The notes under the pieces were generated by a model. It was not told where the DNA came from. It made no database searches and was given only the letters and a program-made list of their open reading frames with translations. DNA of 64,000 nucleotides, from contig NC_037262.1 of NCBI RefSeq assembly GCF_000002425.4, positions 10,377,129 through 10,441,128 of the forward strand. The letters are read 5' to 3'. Shown in pieces: positions 11,487 through 25,700 of the stretch. Within the stretch, counting starts at the first letter, position 1; each line of letters begins with the position of its first letter. Made by a program: the position numbers and the translations under genes. This DNA comes from Physcomitrium patens. Its lineage: Eukaryota; Streptophyta; Bryopsida; Funariales; Funariaceae.

Positions 11487-13399
11487 TCTTTCTTTGAGAT
11501 TCATGTCCTTGGTACAATCAAAGCTACAACTTTGCATCTTCATATATCCATGACTATCATAATCCATCATTATTACACTTATTATAAAATATTGATTGAA
11601 GATAGAATATTGTTTTATAATCTAAAAAAACTACTTCATGCATTAGTATTGAGCGGCTTTTAAATAATTTTTGAGTGTAATATTGACATATTTGGATTGA
11701 TAAGTTATTTGATTTTCTTCAATGCAAAATTCTTGCAAGTAGATCTTGTTAATAATTGAAGTGCTTATAACTAAAATCAAAATCCTTATCATATCTTGCT
11801 AAGCATTTTGAATTACAAGCAATGTTTTTAATTTCTATTATGGTAAATTTATTAAAAAATATATATATATATATATATATATATTTTATATAATTTGTAA
11901 AATTTCCATCAAAAATGAATTCAAAGTAAGAACATAAAGTTAAAAAGTTTATCTTGAATTAAATATGAAATTAAATGTGAAATTATTAATTCTTCATAAA
12001 AAATATGATTTTTTTTTAATTAATACATAATATATAGTTACATATATATATTACATAGTTATATATAAATGTTATATAGTTACATATACAAAAATTATAT
12101 ATATAATATAGTTACATTGTGCATAATTAATCAACTATCTCTATCAAAATATAATTGATTAAGCAGAGCATTAATTAAAATATATTTTGACAAAGATATG
12201 TAATCTTATTCAAATACTTAAGCAATTTAGTTTTATTAGAATTTTATAAAAATATATTTTTGATGCTCATAATTTTATTTTTTTATTTTTTGTAACAAAC
12301 TCCTTGAATTTGTTTAGTTGAATCTTTGCTATTTTTAATGGTCTAGCAATAATAATGTTCAAAATTAATTAGAAAGTAGTTGCTGAATAATAATATAGGG
12401 AACATAGGAGAACATAAAGAAAATCTAAAACATTTACAAACGAGGACAAAAGTGTTTATTATAGAACAGTTATTCAACAAAGTCATAGAAATCAAGAGAG
12501 AGGTCAAAGAAAGGGTGTAACTATTATAGTTGAGAAAATGTAACTATTAGAGTTGCTATTATTTGGATAATGTTGTCTTTAAAGAAAGGTTTTTCTACTA
12601 TCTCTATCTTTCCCACTTTTGCTTTTACGATGCTTATTTGAGGACCAAGATGCAAGATTAAGATAGTTTTGAAAAAATATCCATCAATACAATGTTGCAC
12701 ATGCGTTTACATCCTCAAATACAAATATTGATTGATATGTGCTTTACAGAAATATTTCATATAATTTAAAAGTAAATAGAAAATTATAAATTGGTAGAAT
12801 AAAGAACTAAGAGCTTTATTTTAAAAGATAGATTTTTTTTGAAATAAAAAATGGTAGCAATTAATAATGCTTTAGACAAGCTAATACTAAAAATTTGAGA
12901 TTCAATATATATTTCTTTGAAATTTTAGATACAATAATAGCATGTTTGATCCTAAATTCCATCATTACATATTTAGTTTATATTTGATTTAAACTATCAT
13001 AATGTATAACTATCCAAAAGTACTACAAGCTTTGTTATAATATTTTGTGTTGGATGTTTTCAAGAGTGAGTTTATTTTAGAAAATTAGTTATATTCTATA
13101 TTAGAACCTTAAAAGACAATATATTAGATACTTCAAGTAACATCTTCATTTTTGTAGGATTGGTGATTTCTTATCTTTGAACCTTAAATAACTAATTATA
13201 CAAAACCTTATACCATACTAGCATCTTGTTCATTGCCATCAATTTAAATTGACCATGTATTTAATTGTATATAGAACTATTTAAGACTAAATTGAGTTCT
13301 AACTATTAAAAATTAGAGAAGATAGAATTGCACCACAAGTCTACTTTACATCTACATTGCTACCACCCTTGTATAATCAACTTACTTCACAAGCCAAAT
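11487..13399. other. AT-rich intergenic DNA with an (AT)n tract
   Basis: Very AT-rich, with a perfect (AT)n run at about 11859-11884. I see no gene, splice signals or repeated unit beyond low complexity. The open frame at 11478-11663 has only AT-driven composition. Confidence 0.6.
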
Positions 13400-14760
13400 T
13401 CTCCAATTACACACACATGATCTTTTCAATGCTTATAAAGTGAGCAAAGAAGAACAATTCTTTAGAAAGAGTAAAAAATACATGCTCCATTTTCCATTGA
13501 AACAACACAACAATCGTCGTTGACAGCGGCCATGGAGTGGAGGATAATACACTCCATCTCAAGAACATGTAACACAAGATTTCAACTGTTACTGCACCCA
13601 GCACCATGCACGACGTGTTTGGCTCGACGATTGGAAGATCAACTACAGTGGCGGAGAAAACGATGTTGCCCCAGCAAGTATCAGAAGTGCGATTGTTTGC
13701 TAGTTTCTGCATCGGCGTTGTTCAGACGTCGAATACAAGTTAAGCTCACAGATTCGTAATCTGTTAGCTCCGCTGAGGGACATGTCAACTGACTCGCTAG
13801 CATGTCATGCACTGTTTGCAGGAACCGTGGATGTTGAATGCGGAGGTGTCGAGGCTGGATCTTGCGGTACAAGTCTGATGAATGATCTTGGTGGATGTTG
13901 AAGAATCGCACCTGGGCTCGTGAGATCAACGAAGTGGAACCCATATCTACAGTTGACAGTTCAATCAGCCCGCTCTGTCTCGCCGAAAAGTCCTGTTGTA
14001 TCACACACCCTACGGTTTCTAGCATGCAGGCATCATTTACAGAAACTGAGGGAGCTTGGTCCGACGCACGAAGTCTTGTAAATACCGTGAGATCGACGCA
14101 TCACAGGATTTAATTGATCCACCCTGTCCTCCATGTCCAGCAGGACGGCTTCTCAAGAACAAAATGTCGAACCTCCAGACACAGGATATAGTAAACATGG
14201 GGCTAGGCTGACGTTTCACATCCATTTAGAGAGGGCGGTGTGGTTTCAGAAACTGAGATGTCGATGGCAAAGAACACAAGCACTGAACGATCTTCTCTTC
14301 ACAGATGATTCTAGTAGTTTAGATGTGTAAATGAAATAGTTCTGTAAATCACATTATTATACTTAACATTTTCTTCATTAGGAGATATGCTGATCGCACC
14401 CATTGTCTTTACGGCATTCCATTTCCAGGTCTGCACTCTGCACTTGTTTCAAGCTGTATCAACTTCTGCTGGATCATTCTGTGCAGTAGGATCTTTGACC
14501 AAGTTATGAATGGCACTGTTGCCTTTGGATGGTTTCATTTCACAACTCTATTATTGTTGGTAACTGCTGCAGCATCTTCAATTAAATTTTTTTCTAAACC
14601 AATCCGAGCACAAAAGTACCTCTCCATGACGTGCACACATTCGAAAGAACTTCCAATGGTGGTGTTCATGGGTCACCTGCAGAGACTTGGAAGTGGGTTG
14701 TTTAGCAACAGAAGACATGGCACCATCTTTCCTATGGTTTTGTCAGCACAATCTTGACTT
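13400..14760. other. GC-richer island, unidentified
   Basis: Base composition rises clearly above the flanks, as in the gene islands elsewhere in this window. Short open frames exist on both strands (for example 13520-13759 and 14506-14757 on plus, 13681-14025 on minus). None matches a family I know, and I could not chain them through convincing splice sites. It may be a non-coding transcript, the untranslated part of a gene, or a decayed gene. Confidence 0.4.
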
Positions 14761-15075
14761 GACAGATTACTAAAATTTACAAATTCCACTACTCAAATTT
14801 GCACCTGAAAACAATCTCAAATGTTGTGAAGTGTTGCAACCTTCCAGATGTTAGTTTTCTTGCTTCAGCTTCCTTGACGTTGTAAAAGTTTGCATTCTCC
14901 AGCAAATCCAACGTTTCTGATGTTGTAATAGCCCACAACTTTCAGCGGTGGTCATCATCTTTAATGACAAATAACACGATCTTGATCATTCATAGCTCAT
15001 TTTCAGCATCGCCTACATGCATCCAGTTAATTAATCATATTTTATATTGAGTAATAGAGTTTAATTTACATGAAA

Positions 15076-15112
<37 letters not shown>

Positions 15113-15945
15113 CCCCTCTAAAAACGTCAATTATTTCATCAACATGAAATCATATCAACTTTTTGTACCTATAACATTTGCACAGTGTATTTGAAGAAGT
15201 GAAGTCAAAAGGAACATAGTAATTTATATATAAATCCATAAACAGAATTACAATCTTAAACCAATTATGCATTTTTTGGTGATATAATTGATGTGAATTT
15301 TTAAAGAGGCTTTTAAGTAAAATTTAATTACCATTTAGATAAATATTAATTTAGACCAATTATTTAAATTGATTGCCATTATAACTTTTTGAATCTTTAT
15401 AGTAAAAAATCCTGTAATGAATAGTATTATAATGAATGTTAATGTTATCACCAATTTTTTGTATGTTTTAAACATTAATAGTCCTATGTGTTGGTGTTTT
15501 AGAAGCTGTTTAAAATAAGCTTATATTTACAAACTTAAACCAAGAAAGTATCAAGTTTTATTAAATTTTTGTTAATTAGAAATTATAGTACAAATAAAAA
15601 TAGATGTATAATTATTTTCTTTTACATATAAAATAATTCAACCATTTGATTATATTTTGATAAAAAAATAGATATAATTTTAATGAATATTATGAAGAAT
15701 AAAAAAAAATGTTAATAAGTATACAAAAATTTGTAGAAGATAATAGAAGATTTGTTAAAACATATAAATGACTAGAAAAGATTTTGGAAAGTTTTGAAAG
15801 GTTTTTAAGATCTGCAAAAAGTAACACAAATATCTAGATGGTTTTAAAAAATTTTGGAAAGTATTTGAAGTGACAATCCATTATGTATTTATAATGCATA
15901 TTAAAAAAATTGAAGTTTTTTAAATTTATGTAGTTTAATTTTATT

Positions 15946-15991
<46 letters not shown>

Positions 15992-16206
15992 TTTGGATAT
16001 TTTTTATGAATATTTTGTAATTATTATATATAAAAATGATAAAATAATATAAATATATTTTTATATATTAAATTTTTTTAAAAATTATGCATTTTTTTAA
16101 AGAATTGTACTTCTTAATTCTTTTTTAAAAAATTTCACTTTTAGAAATATATGGTTTTTTTATAATTTTAATCAATCAAATTATCTATTTGGTATTTTTA
16201 ATTGTA

Positions 16207-16242
<36 letters not shown>

Positions 16243-17310
16243 TGTTTTTATGGATGCTTAATTAGAATTTAATTTTTCTTTTAGATTTCATTCATATCCT
16301 TAGTAATGTATATAATTTCTAAAGATGAGGTGCATATCAATTAACATTAAAAAAATATAATTAATACTATAATGTCATGTTTAAATTTTGTCAATTTAAG
16401 ATAAAATATTTTATTTATGATTTAATATATTCATTTTTAATGCATTCTATACTATGATTCTAAAGTTTTAAAAAATCCTAAAGTTTTTATAGCTATGTGA
16501 TGAATTTAATAGTAATAAATTTAATATTTACAAATTTATCTATCTTAGAGTTGCTAGCTTTAATTTATTTTTGATTGCCTTCTATTAGATCTTATTCATA
16601 TTTATTTTATTAATATAATCTCTTTCTTAATCTAATGTTAACAATATTACCTCAAATACAAACCAAAAATTATATTATTAATTTAAAAACGTCTTCACTA
16701 TACAAAAATAATCCCAAGTTTTATTCATTTGAATATCTAATTTATGCATATAACATATTAATCTACAATTTCTTTGTACTAATATGCATAAATTTTCTAA
16801 TTGTTTTTTTTTTCAACCCATGTTGGTTAAAGGGATTTTAAAAATTTTGTTATGTATTTTTAATTCAATTTTTATTTCTGAATTTAAGAACTGCTTAATT
16901 TAACTTCTTATTTTTATTTTACATATCTGTTTTCCATTTTCAAGTGATTTGTTTAAAAATGAGCAAATGATACAATCTAATTCATGTATACTTTTACATA
17001 TATTCAAACTACAGTTATATATATATATATACCCTCCTTTTATTACATGCACACCCCCTTGTGCCTTGCATCTCTCCATTCACATAGTGAAACTCTTATT
17101 TACACTAAATATTTTAAAGTAAATTTACAATAAAAATCTTCCTAAATGAAATTAATAAGCTTTTTAAAGTGAATGAAAATATTACATAGAATGCATTATG
17201 ATTTTTTTTAAATTAAAAAATAATAATAATATACCATTAGAAATTGCACACAAATCTTTACTACAAATTTACCTTAAGAAGTTTTTAGAGTAAATAATTT
17301 TTTTATTGTA
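14761..17310. other. AT-rich intergenic DNA with microsatellites
   Basis: AT-rich, with (AT)n runs at about 15079-15111, 15949-15985, 16212-16240 and 17016-17031. No gene is seen. The open frame at 16635-16841 is low-complexity. Confidence 0.6.
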
Positions 17311-17550
17311 TATATGCAAAGATGTGTGATATGGGGGGAGCGTCCAATCACTAATAGAGGATATCCACCTAACGGTTCCCTCTCTCTTTTTATACATATA
17401 TATATATCTATATATATATATATATTCCAATCAATCAATCAGGTGTGGAATTTGCATAGCCATATACATGACAAAGCCATCACGCCACATGTGCCGCAAA
17501 CCACCTCACGCTGAATCCACCTCCCGCCACCTGCCGCTGAAAACTGCTGA

Positions 17551-17590
17551 CGAACGCCAACGAACGCCAACGAACGCCAACGAACGCCAA
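17551..17590. repeat. Four tandem copies of a 10-base unit
   Basis: CGAACGCCAA is repeated four times exactly, followed by a degenerate fifth unit (CGGATGCCAT). The unit is not a multiple of three, and it lies downstream of the minus-strand exon at 17749-18138, probably in untranslated or intergenic DNA. Confidence 0.85.
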
Positions 17591-17748
17591 CGGATGCCAT
17601 CGAACGGTGACTGACGCCGTCTGTCTGCGGCGCATATGCTCATCGACTCGTTCTTGCACGCTTTACTCACAGAGACGATTTTCCGTAAAGCGGGGGGTGG
17701 GTATTGCATCCTATTGCGGTGATCGATGATCTTATGAAGGAATTAGGT

Positions 17749-18138
17749 TTACAAAGTCCATAATTTTCCTCCTCGTTGGACATCTGTGCCGTACGATGAA
17801 GAATTACTATTCTCGAGTAAGCGTTTCTGTGCGATTGACCACACCTTTGCCACTTTGTTGTCGCGGCAGAGTAGGAAATCCCAAAAATCTGAGTCCGCTT
17901 TCCTTCCACAAATGTAGCAGGTAGCTTCGAGAACTGAAGATTGCGTTAGTGAAGCAGTCGGTTTCTGTTTGTCAGAAGTAAGATCTGCACCTGTTGAACT
18001 GTCGATGTGGCCACCTTTTCCCTTCTTATCCACTTTGTTGCGTGCACTATAGTCGTCAGTCCCACTTGCTGACAGGACGGTATGATGATCAAGTTTGGAG
18101 TTGCGAGTTGGGAAGAGATTATGCGAGACTGAGAAAAT
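17749..18138 (-). CDS. Last exon of an unrecognised minus-strand gene
   Basis: A clean acceptor on the minus strand (TTTTTTCAG at 18139-18147) opens a frame of 129 sense codons and a TAA at 17749-17751. The product is hydrophilic and coding-like. It has a Lys/Gly-rich stretch (NKVDKKGKGG), a Ser/Thr-rich linker, then TCYICGRKADSDFWDFLLC, which holds CX2C plus a later Cys, and a basic C-terminal part. Earlier exons probably lie between about 18180 and 18520. An ATG near 18422 (MTHSTRPKKSFS) is a candidate start, but I could not join it with confidence. I do not recognise the family; the CX2C may bind metal, but a full set of four ligands is not visible. Confidence 0.45.
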   Translation of the reverse strand: MFSVSHNLFPTRNSKLDHHTVLSASGTDDYSARNKVDKKGKGGHIDSSTGADLTSDKQKPTASLTQSSVLEATCYICGRKADSDFWDFLLCRDNKVAKVWSIAQKRLLENSNSSSYGTDVQRGGKLWTL

Positions 18139-18518
18139 CTGAAAAAATTTAGAACAGTGGTATGAGGAATTGCAATGGTGTCTTGCTTTGGATTTATCTT
18201 TTCATTGGAATTAGTATCTGAATTCGTGTGCACCCGGCGGGGCTTCGCTTTAGTTCTGGATCACATCTTTTTATGTAGTATTCTTATCTATTTCCTCAAA
18301 GCTTCTCTCTGACGTTATATGAAGATAGGATGCCGAAGCAGTGATTAATTTGAATTTTGAGCAACACAGTTTCTTCAGTTGATGGATTGAGAAGCTCTTC
18401 TTTGGCCGGGTGCTGTGTGTCATGGCGACGGGCTTGGGAGCGTCGGTGGAGAGATGGAAGAGGAGAGGTTCTAATTTTTGAAGTTCGCCTTGGTTGGTGG
18501 TCCAAGCTTATTGTGTGC

Positions 18519-18546
<28 letters not shown>
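18519..18546. repeat. (TA)n microsatellite
   Basis: About fourteen TA units just upstream (minus-strand sense) of the candidate first exon near 18422. Confidence 0.9.
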
Positions 18547-18550
<4 letters not shown>

Positions 18551-18920
18551 CATTTTCGTTGTAAATGTAGGCGAGTTTCGGCTCTGCAGCTCTCTTTGAG
18601 CTGCCACGGAAGGGATTACAGTCTCACTTTTTGATTGTAGACGCCTTGCCTACTGATGGGTTTGATGATCATAAGTTCTGATGAGGATCCTGAAGAGTCG
18701 ACACCGTCGTTCGATTTAAAAAAGGATTATCACAGTACATAGTAACCCTTACAATGCTTAATGACCGTGCAGATGGGATTTTTTTGAACTCTGTTGGTGG
18801 AATTGCATCGAAAGCGGTTGAACTTTTGGCCGCCTCACTCCTCGTACACGTGATGTGAAGCTCCTTCATATGGCTTAAGGTTTTAGCTACACGATTCCAC
18901 GCATAACCTCACTCCCCGCC

Positions 18921-18937
18921 GGGGGGGGGGGGGGGGG
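18921..18937. repeat. Poly-G tract
   Basis: Seventeen G in a row followed by AGGGG, upstream of the J-protein start. It could form a G-quadruplex, and its length may be an assembly or polymerase artefact. Confidence 0.85.
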
Positions 18938-19035
18938 AGGGGAAAAGAGTTGTGGGATCAAATTTTAGTGATGTTGTAGTAAGATTGGTGTTCCGAGTGT
19001 TCTCGGTAGTTGCCATTGCTGGGTTGTTTGTGATT

Positions 19036-20382
19036 ATGGCGGTGGCAGTGCGTTTGGAATCTGTTTTTTGTTTTAGACATCCTCCTGTATCCATCACTAG
19101 TAGAAATTTGTGTGCGTGCGCACATGTAAAAACCGGCAACCTATTTGTGATCCGATTAAAGTCACTACCATTTCCTCAATCCCAGCGGCTAGCAATCTTT
19201 CAAGTGCGATGCAGCTCGACTGCGGATGCCTCGCGGGATAGTTGTATGCCTTTCCCGACTCTTTACGAGCTCCTTGAGATTCCGCAGCATGTTGGTGAGT
19301 ATTTAACATCCTGCTGCTTCAATTGTCACGGAATGTTATTAGCTCCTTAATTCTCCTCTTTACGACAATGATATTGAAACATAATCGCTGCTGCGTGAAA
19401 ACTATTGATCATTATTGACTGACACAACTTTAAAAGCCATCAACTATAAATTGCAAAGGGGACTGCAATGAAGGGAATGCGTTTTGCTAAATCCACTCAA
19501 TCTGTCCCACCAGATGGCTGTTTTATGTAGGTGACAAATTTTAATTTTTTCTAAGAACCTCCCTATGTTTTCAACTTGGTTGATGTGTTTAAGACCTCGC
19601 TATTGTTGAAATAAGACGATTAACAGACAAATGAATGATTACAGTAACTTGTATATTGTTCAAGTGTTCTAGTGATTGGCAGCATTGTTCCCGGTAATTT
19701 TAGAATATTTTTTCTTAGTGCTCAGGCGTACTCAGCTGTTGCTTTTGGCATGAATTTATCTTATATTCTGCGAAATTTCTAGACACAACACTTAATAAAT
19801 CTACACTAGAAAAGTTGTAGGTCTTCATATATGCGTACTAGACTGGACTAGCCAGGTTGACAATGCATAGTGTATACTGTATCTAACTTGCTTTATATGG
19901 TTTGAGGTGGTCTCTGGATGTAATTCCTACCCTCATGAAAACATTTTTTGTTTGTAGCCATATATGTACTTTGTTCTTTGAATCATAATGTTTGACATAC
20001 GATGTCTCTAGGGTTGCCGGAAATTAAGCTCGCATACAGGCAAATGGCACGACGTTACCACCCAGATGTGTGCCCCCCAACTGAGAAAGAGGAATGTACG
20101 AGGCGCTTCATGCAGGTTCAAGAAGCGTATGATACGCTCTCAGATCCTCACCTACGAGCAGATTATGACCTCTGGTTGCAGAACCCTTTGAACGCTAAAA
20201 CCCTCTCAGCTGGTTTTAGAGCAGGAAATCGCAGAAGAACAGGAAAATTTGACATGGATGTGAGTGACGATTGGAGGGACCATTGGAAGTCTCAGTTGCA
20301 AGAGCTTAGACGTAGAGAAGGTAGAGGTGTTAAAGAAGAATCTTGGGCATCTAGGATGAGGAAGAAACGTGAAGTCGAGTAA
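19036..20382 (+). CDS. Plastid J-protein, DNAJ20 type
   Basis: Two exons: 19036-19294 and 20012-20382 (630 nt, 209 aa). The donor is GTTG|GTGAGT and the acceptor CTCTAG|GG, joining TLYELLEIPQHV to GLPEIKLAYRQ without a frame break. The J domain spans about residues 75-145, with HPD at 103-105, the motif that stimulates Hsp70 ATPase. There is no Gly/Phe region or zinc domain, so it is a class C J-protein. The C-terminal part (SWASRMRKKREVE) and the LPEIK...YHPDV..P pattern resemble Arabidopsis DNAJ20, which passes damaged plastid clients such as DXS to Hsp70. Residues 1-70 are Ser/Arg-rich and lack acidic runs, like a transit peptide. The ATG at 18952, 28 codons upstream in frame, is an alternative start. 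The stop overlaps GAGTAAGT, which resembles a donor, so a further exon cannot be excluded. Confidence 0.85.
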
Positions 20383-21205
20383 GTATCACCAATAATGTGA
20401 TACTCGCATCTGCTCGAAGCTAAGAGACTCAAAACCCCCCACACGTTTCTGAACTAGCAGTGATATGCAGGAATAACACATAATATGGATCCAAAATAAT
20501 CACTATTAGCGGCACAAGTTGTGTAGCAGTTGGTGTAAAGATGTAGTTAAGTAACCCAATTTTGACATGTATCATACTGCCTGCGTGCAGAAATCAGACT
20601 ATGTATTTGGATGGAGATGGAGATATGATACCGCACTTCTTCTTTTCTGCATGCGATGCCAGGCTCTTAGGACCCTGAGTGAAGCCCACTTCAGGTCGAG
20701 TTTCAAGCTGAATTCTGAAAGGTTCTATTTCCTGAATTTGGGACCATATTCTTGAAACTCTAAACATTTGTACTTCATTTGGTGCAACTTTTATTTTTAT
20801 GTTTATTAAACACATAAACTAAAACAAGATAAAAATGGAAGGAGAGGACGGAAAAAGAGAAGTTGGGAAGGCCACCCGAAATCCATGAAGGGAAATAAAC
20901 ATGCATTTTTCAGTATTTGATGTATGTTTGTGTGCATGTATATATGTATAGAATTAATGAAAAAAACGTAACACATGATGCTAAGGTGACTTACAATATT
21001 ACAATACAATTTCAATAAAATAAAATAAAATAAAATAAAAATGAAGTCTTAAACTTCATGAATCTATATTCACTTTTGATATTGCCAAATTCAAAAAATA
21101 AACAAGATTTTTATCTTGATTAATCATTATTTTGTTGTTGATGAAAATAGGATGTTTGTTGTAAGATAAACAAATGATTCAGTATTTTACAACAATATTT
21201 TGCAA

Positions 21206-21243
<38 letters not shown>

Positions 21244-22700
21244 TGAATGGCAAGTAAAAAAGAAATAATATATTACATATCTGATTTTTTATTGTTATTT
21301 ATATATATTAGTTATATAAAGTTGCATATTATATCTTGTATAGTTTAATTTTTAGGAATAGTTTTTAGATATAAACTTATGTAGTTTACAATATTAAAAA
21401 TTACATGTAATTCTTTATATGTTTCAATATATTTCATGTTTCTAATTTATATTCTAATTTATTTTAAAAATACACTAATTATAGATTTAAAATATATCAA
21501 ATATGAAAGATATATTTTTAATATTAAAATTTTACTTATTTTTAATAAGTAATTGTAAGATTATTTATTTTTTATCTAATAAATTATTAATTAATATTTT
21601 ATAATATAAAATTAGGCTCTTTTTTGTAAATACTTCTGGTTGTTTTAGTTATTGAGTTTACTTTTCAAATTGCTAATATACCTAGTAAATGAACAAGAAT
21701 AAATTTAATTTTTCTAGAAAAATGAAGTTTTTAGCAATTTTTTTAAAAAATAGATTTTTTTTTTTTTTTTTTTTTTTTTTCCAAAATAATTATCTCAAAT
21801 TTTTTTAGTAGTGATTTAAGGTAGTAATATCCTATTACCCATATTGTGTATTATAGAGTGAGTTTTATAAGACCGAATTTCTTGAAACCAACTCTAAAAT
21901 TGACATATTGATGAATAGTGCTTGATAGATTATTATCTATAAGGATAAAAACGAAATATATAAGAGACTATGTAGGAAATTAGATTTTTTGTATAAATAG
22001 ATAGATATACATTTAATAATCGAAGCATAAATTTTGGAGTCTTGTCCATATGGAACCAAAGATTCATTATTCCTAGCTAGTTTTAGACTCAAATTTAGAT
22101 TTTTCCATGAATTGATTTATCCAACATATTCACATTAATTTTTAAGAAACATATTTATGAACTACTTTTTATTTTTAAATTTTTTAAAGATCTAATAAAT
22201 TTTAATTATATAAAATTTTGCATTATCTATTAAGTAGAAAAAATAAAATATTTATTACTATCAAAATTACTTATGATTTACTTTAGAATATATCATACAA
22301 AAGATACATCTTATATAAGCCATATAAAATGTATCTTTTGTAACATGTGCCATACATTTCTTTAATAACCACAAATAATTATATAATTTAAATAAAGATT
22401 AATTAATAAAATACACTTAAGTTTTAGTTTATCATTGCCAATTGGTGATTTTTTCTTCAGCCCATTTTCTACAAAATTCTACTAGATAATAAATCCTGTA
22501 GTATTATCTAGTAAAAATGCCTCCCCAAACGTCAAGCCACTGAGTGAACTTGTTACGAACGAATTTTGCAAGATGGTTTTTAGTGGAGATGACTACCATT
22601 GCTATTGTTTGCAATAGATTCACCTCACTGAGCTCATTTAAGATCACTCAATACAACCGCTGCCCTGTATACAAAGTATCCTAAATATTGTAGGATTACA
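20383..22700. other. Intergenic DNA, AT-rich in the right part
   Basis: The part to about 20800 is probably the 3' untranslated region of the J-protein gene. Beyond it are an (AAAAT)n run near 21017-21042, an (AT)n run at 21209-21240 and a T tract at about 21755-21780. From about 22500 the composition returns to gene-like DNA and probably holds the 3' untranslated region of the minus-strand murD gene. No gene is seen. Confidence 0.55.
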
Positions 22701-25700
22701 TCAAGTAGATACCACTTTTGCAAGGTCGGCAAAAACTTGCCCACGATGCTCAAAATTTTTGAACTGGTCAAAGCTAGCGCAGCCAGGACTCAGAAGAACA
22801 GCATCTCCTGCAAAGATTAACACTCACATTAATCAACATCTATTACAATGTCCCCATTCAAGAATTTGAGGGTACATCATAACGAATCTATCTGAGAGTA
22901 TCAAGAGATGCAGAGAAACATAGAGAGGAATAAGGAATATGTTACAAAGATGAGTTTTTGCAAGAAGAGAAGATTGACATATACCAGGTTGTGCCAAAGA
23001 GCCAGCAAGTTGCACTGCATCTGCAAAAAGTTCTGTATATGTGCATGTGATACTCAAACCTGCGTGACGCAACTCCTGTTCAATCGCAAGGCCCGATGCT
23101 CCAAACTACAATCGATTATAAGTCATTAGATACAGTGACTTGCAAAAAAGTACCCAAGGCCACAAGCAGAGAATACCTTCACTCACCAATTATGTTTGGT
23201 TTCTCAATTTGGTCGGAATGAGTATGCATTATCACTCAAAAATCTACTTAACCAAATAGTTTCACACACACGGACTCAATCACTACTGGACTTAAGACTA
23301 CAATTTAAGGCCAGTCAAATTTAGTGATTTCTTCATATTAAAATTGAATTTTCTAAAAAGCCAAAAACAAGAAAAAAAGGGAAAAAGTTGTACTCACAAG
23401 TACAACAGCCCGATGAGATTGTAGGGATTCAACTAGAACACCGAATCCAAGTCCTCCGCTTCCTACTCCAACCTGCTCATGTAATAATTGAAGTGGAATG
23501 TTTTCATTTATATACTGCAACTGAATAACGCAACATCGTTATCAAAAGTATTTTCTAAAAATAACTCGTACAATTTACAGCATGGAGCTCATAAATTGCC
23601 ATTGATGAGCACATAGAGCGAGGAAACAGCAACCTTTGCTTGGCCCCCTAACAACACCACTGCTTTCTTTCCCACAATGCTTCTTATGCCAACTGAAGTG
23701 GAATCCACATTCGTGGCTTTGCTATCATTCACCCACACCACCCCTTGGTCGTCTTGATGCACTGGTCAGCAACACGAAACAAATCAGATTGGTCATTGGC
23801 AAAAGTTACAGTCCATAATGGTTGAGGAAATTAGTGACTTATGTAGACCATGTAGTTGAATGTAGATGTCAAGGTGACAGCATATGGGTTAGACAAAAAG
23901 AATTAGGAATTCAGGAAATACATAGCATACCAATTTCCATACGATGTGGAGGAGCCTTTAAGTGGGGAATAGCCGCTTGAATATCTTCTGACTGCAGTCC
24001 AACATCTAAAGATAGGGCAAGAAGAGCTGCTGTTCCTGCATTGTGAGCATTGTGCGTTCCGACAGCTTGAAGACTACTTAGGTAAAGGCGTGCCTCAACA
24101 CCTGTGGTTGGCACTACAACAATAGCCCTTCTAGCATCCTTGTCCAACTGTATATCCAGAAGTAATCTTAGACACTTATCCAATGATACACAAGAAGACT
24201 GGTGAAATCATTAGAACCTTAACATCAGCAGGTTGAGGTAACAAGCAAGAACGCTAAAGACAAGAGTACGCACTATACCGACCTGTACACCAGGAAGGCC
24301 CCCCATCCATGCTCTGGTTGCTTGTGACCCACTCATAGCAGCCAACCGCCTCAATAACACATCAGCTGTGAAGAAGGTATCTCGTGAGAAAATTCAAATG
24401 AAAACATTTTTCAGCCTTCCTCAATAACTGATACCCTTGCACATCTATATGTATTTGTGAGGGGCACTTGCGTAACTTCTGAATCCTCTATTCGAAAACA
24501 AGGAGTATTCGGCACAATGCAGCTACAAACTTAATTGAAAACTTAGTCTTCATTGAAATAGCGGTTCGAATAGTTGAGCATATGAAACTCACACTGAGGT
24601 ATGATGGCAACATCAGAAGCTTCCATGCGCGAGAATACTCGGCATTTTATCGAGCCATATGCCTCCATGCTCTTATGCCTTTCCAAATGATCTGGTGTCA
24701 AATTAAGTATCACCGCCGCCTGGTAATTACCATGCATTCAGTAGAGCACTATCATAAATTCGTGACCGGCGTGTTGGGTTTAGCTACTGCGTTCACTAGC
24801 ATGTAGAAACTTCTAATCATTTCTTGATATCTTCAAAACTTTACATATAAGTTTACATGTAGGTTTTTGAATGAGGCGTAATTAGAAAGTTCTCCTTGAC
24901 ACATGTAGGTTTGAGAATCAGAACAGGAGTAAAATGTGCATGTAGAATTAATGTCATAAACTGCAAAAGATGTATAGATGGGTGCAGTGAGTATTACCTT
25001 AGGGTGAAAAGAACCAGGAAGTTCCAACTGGTAACTGCTCACCTCCACTACTGCTACCTGGACAGTAAATTTTTTCGTAAGTGTCTCCTATAACAACTTA
25101 TATTAATATAAATTATTCTTACACATGGCCGATTTCACTCCATCTAGCAACATTGGCAACTAATATAACGCACAGTGGGAGACAATCAAATCTTTGAATG
25201 GGTCAAACTAAGTTTACACTAAAAGGAGGATCCTCTGCAGGGAATGCCAGACATTGCAAAACACCATCTGAAAGTGGAGTGCCAAGATTGCCCCCTACGA
25301 ATGTCCGCACTCCTGCATTTCTTAAAATCTGAAGCAGCCAACACAAGCAGGAGTGAAAAAAGGAAGATATAATTTGTAAAAACATCCTTATCTAACTCGC
25401 AATCCAATAATCACTTAGTGTGTTAGTTCAATAGATTTGTCTTTCAATGACTTTCAAAGGAATTTGATATTACCAACCTGGCTAGTAAACGTGGTAACTG
25501 TGGACTTGCCATTCGTTCCTGTGACGGCTGCGACTTTTATGTTTCCTGGTAGGGCAGCTGCTGCAAATCCCAATTCTGAAAAAGCTGGCACGCCCTGCAA
25601 GTTTCATACCAATGCTTGGTCCCGGTAGTATAGTAGACATCGAAATACATCGAAATTTCGGCCCTTTCAAATCATCAAGGGAAAAAGATCTTGCACATTT

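Noticed and set aside
17551..17590. Short regular repeats as a possible CRISPR-like array
   Set aside because: Units are contiguous with no spacers, and the sequence is eukaryotic.
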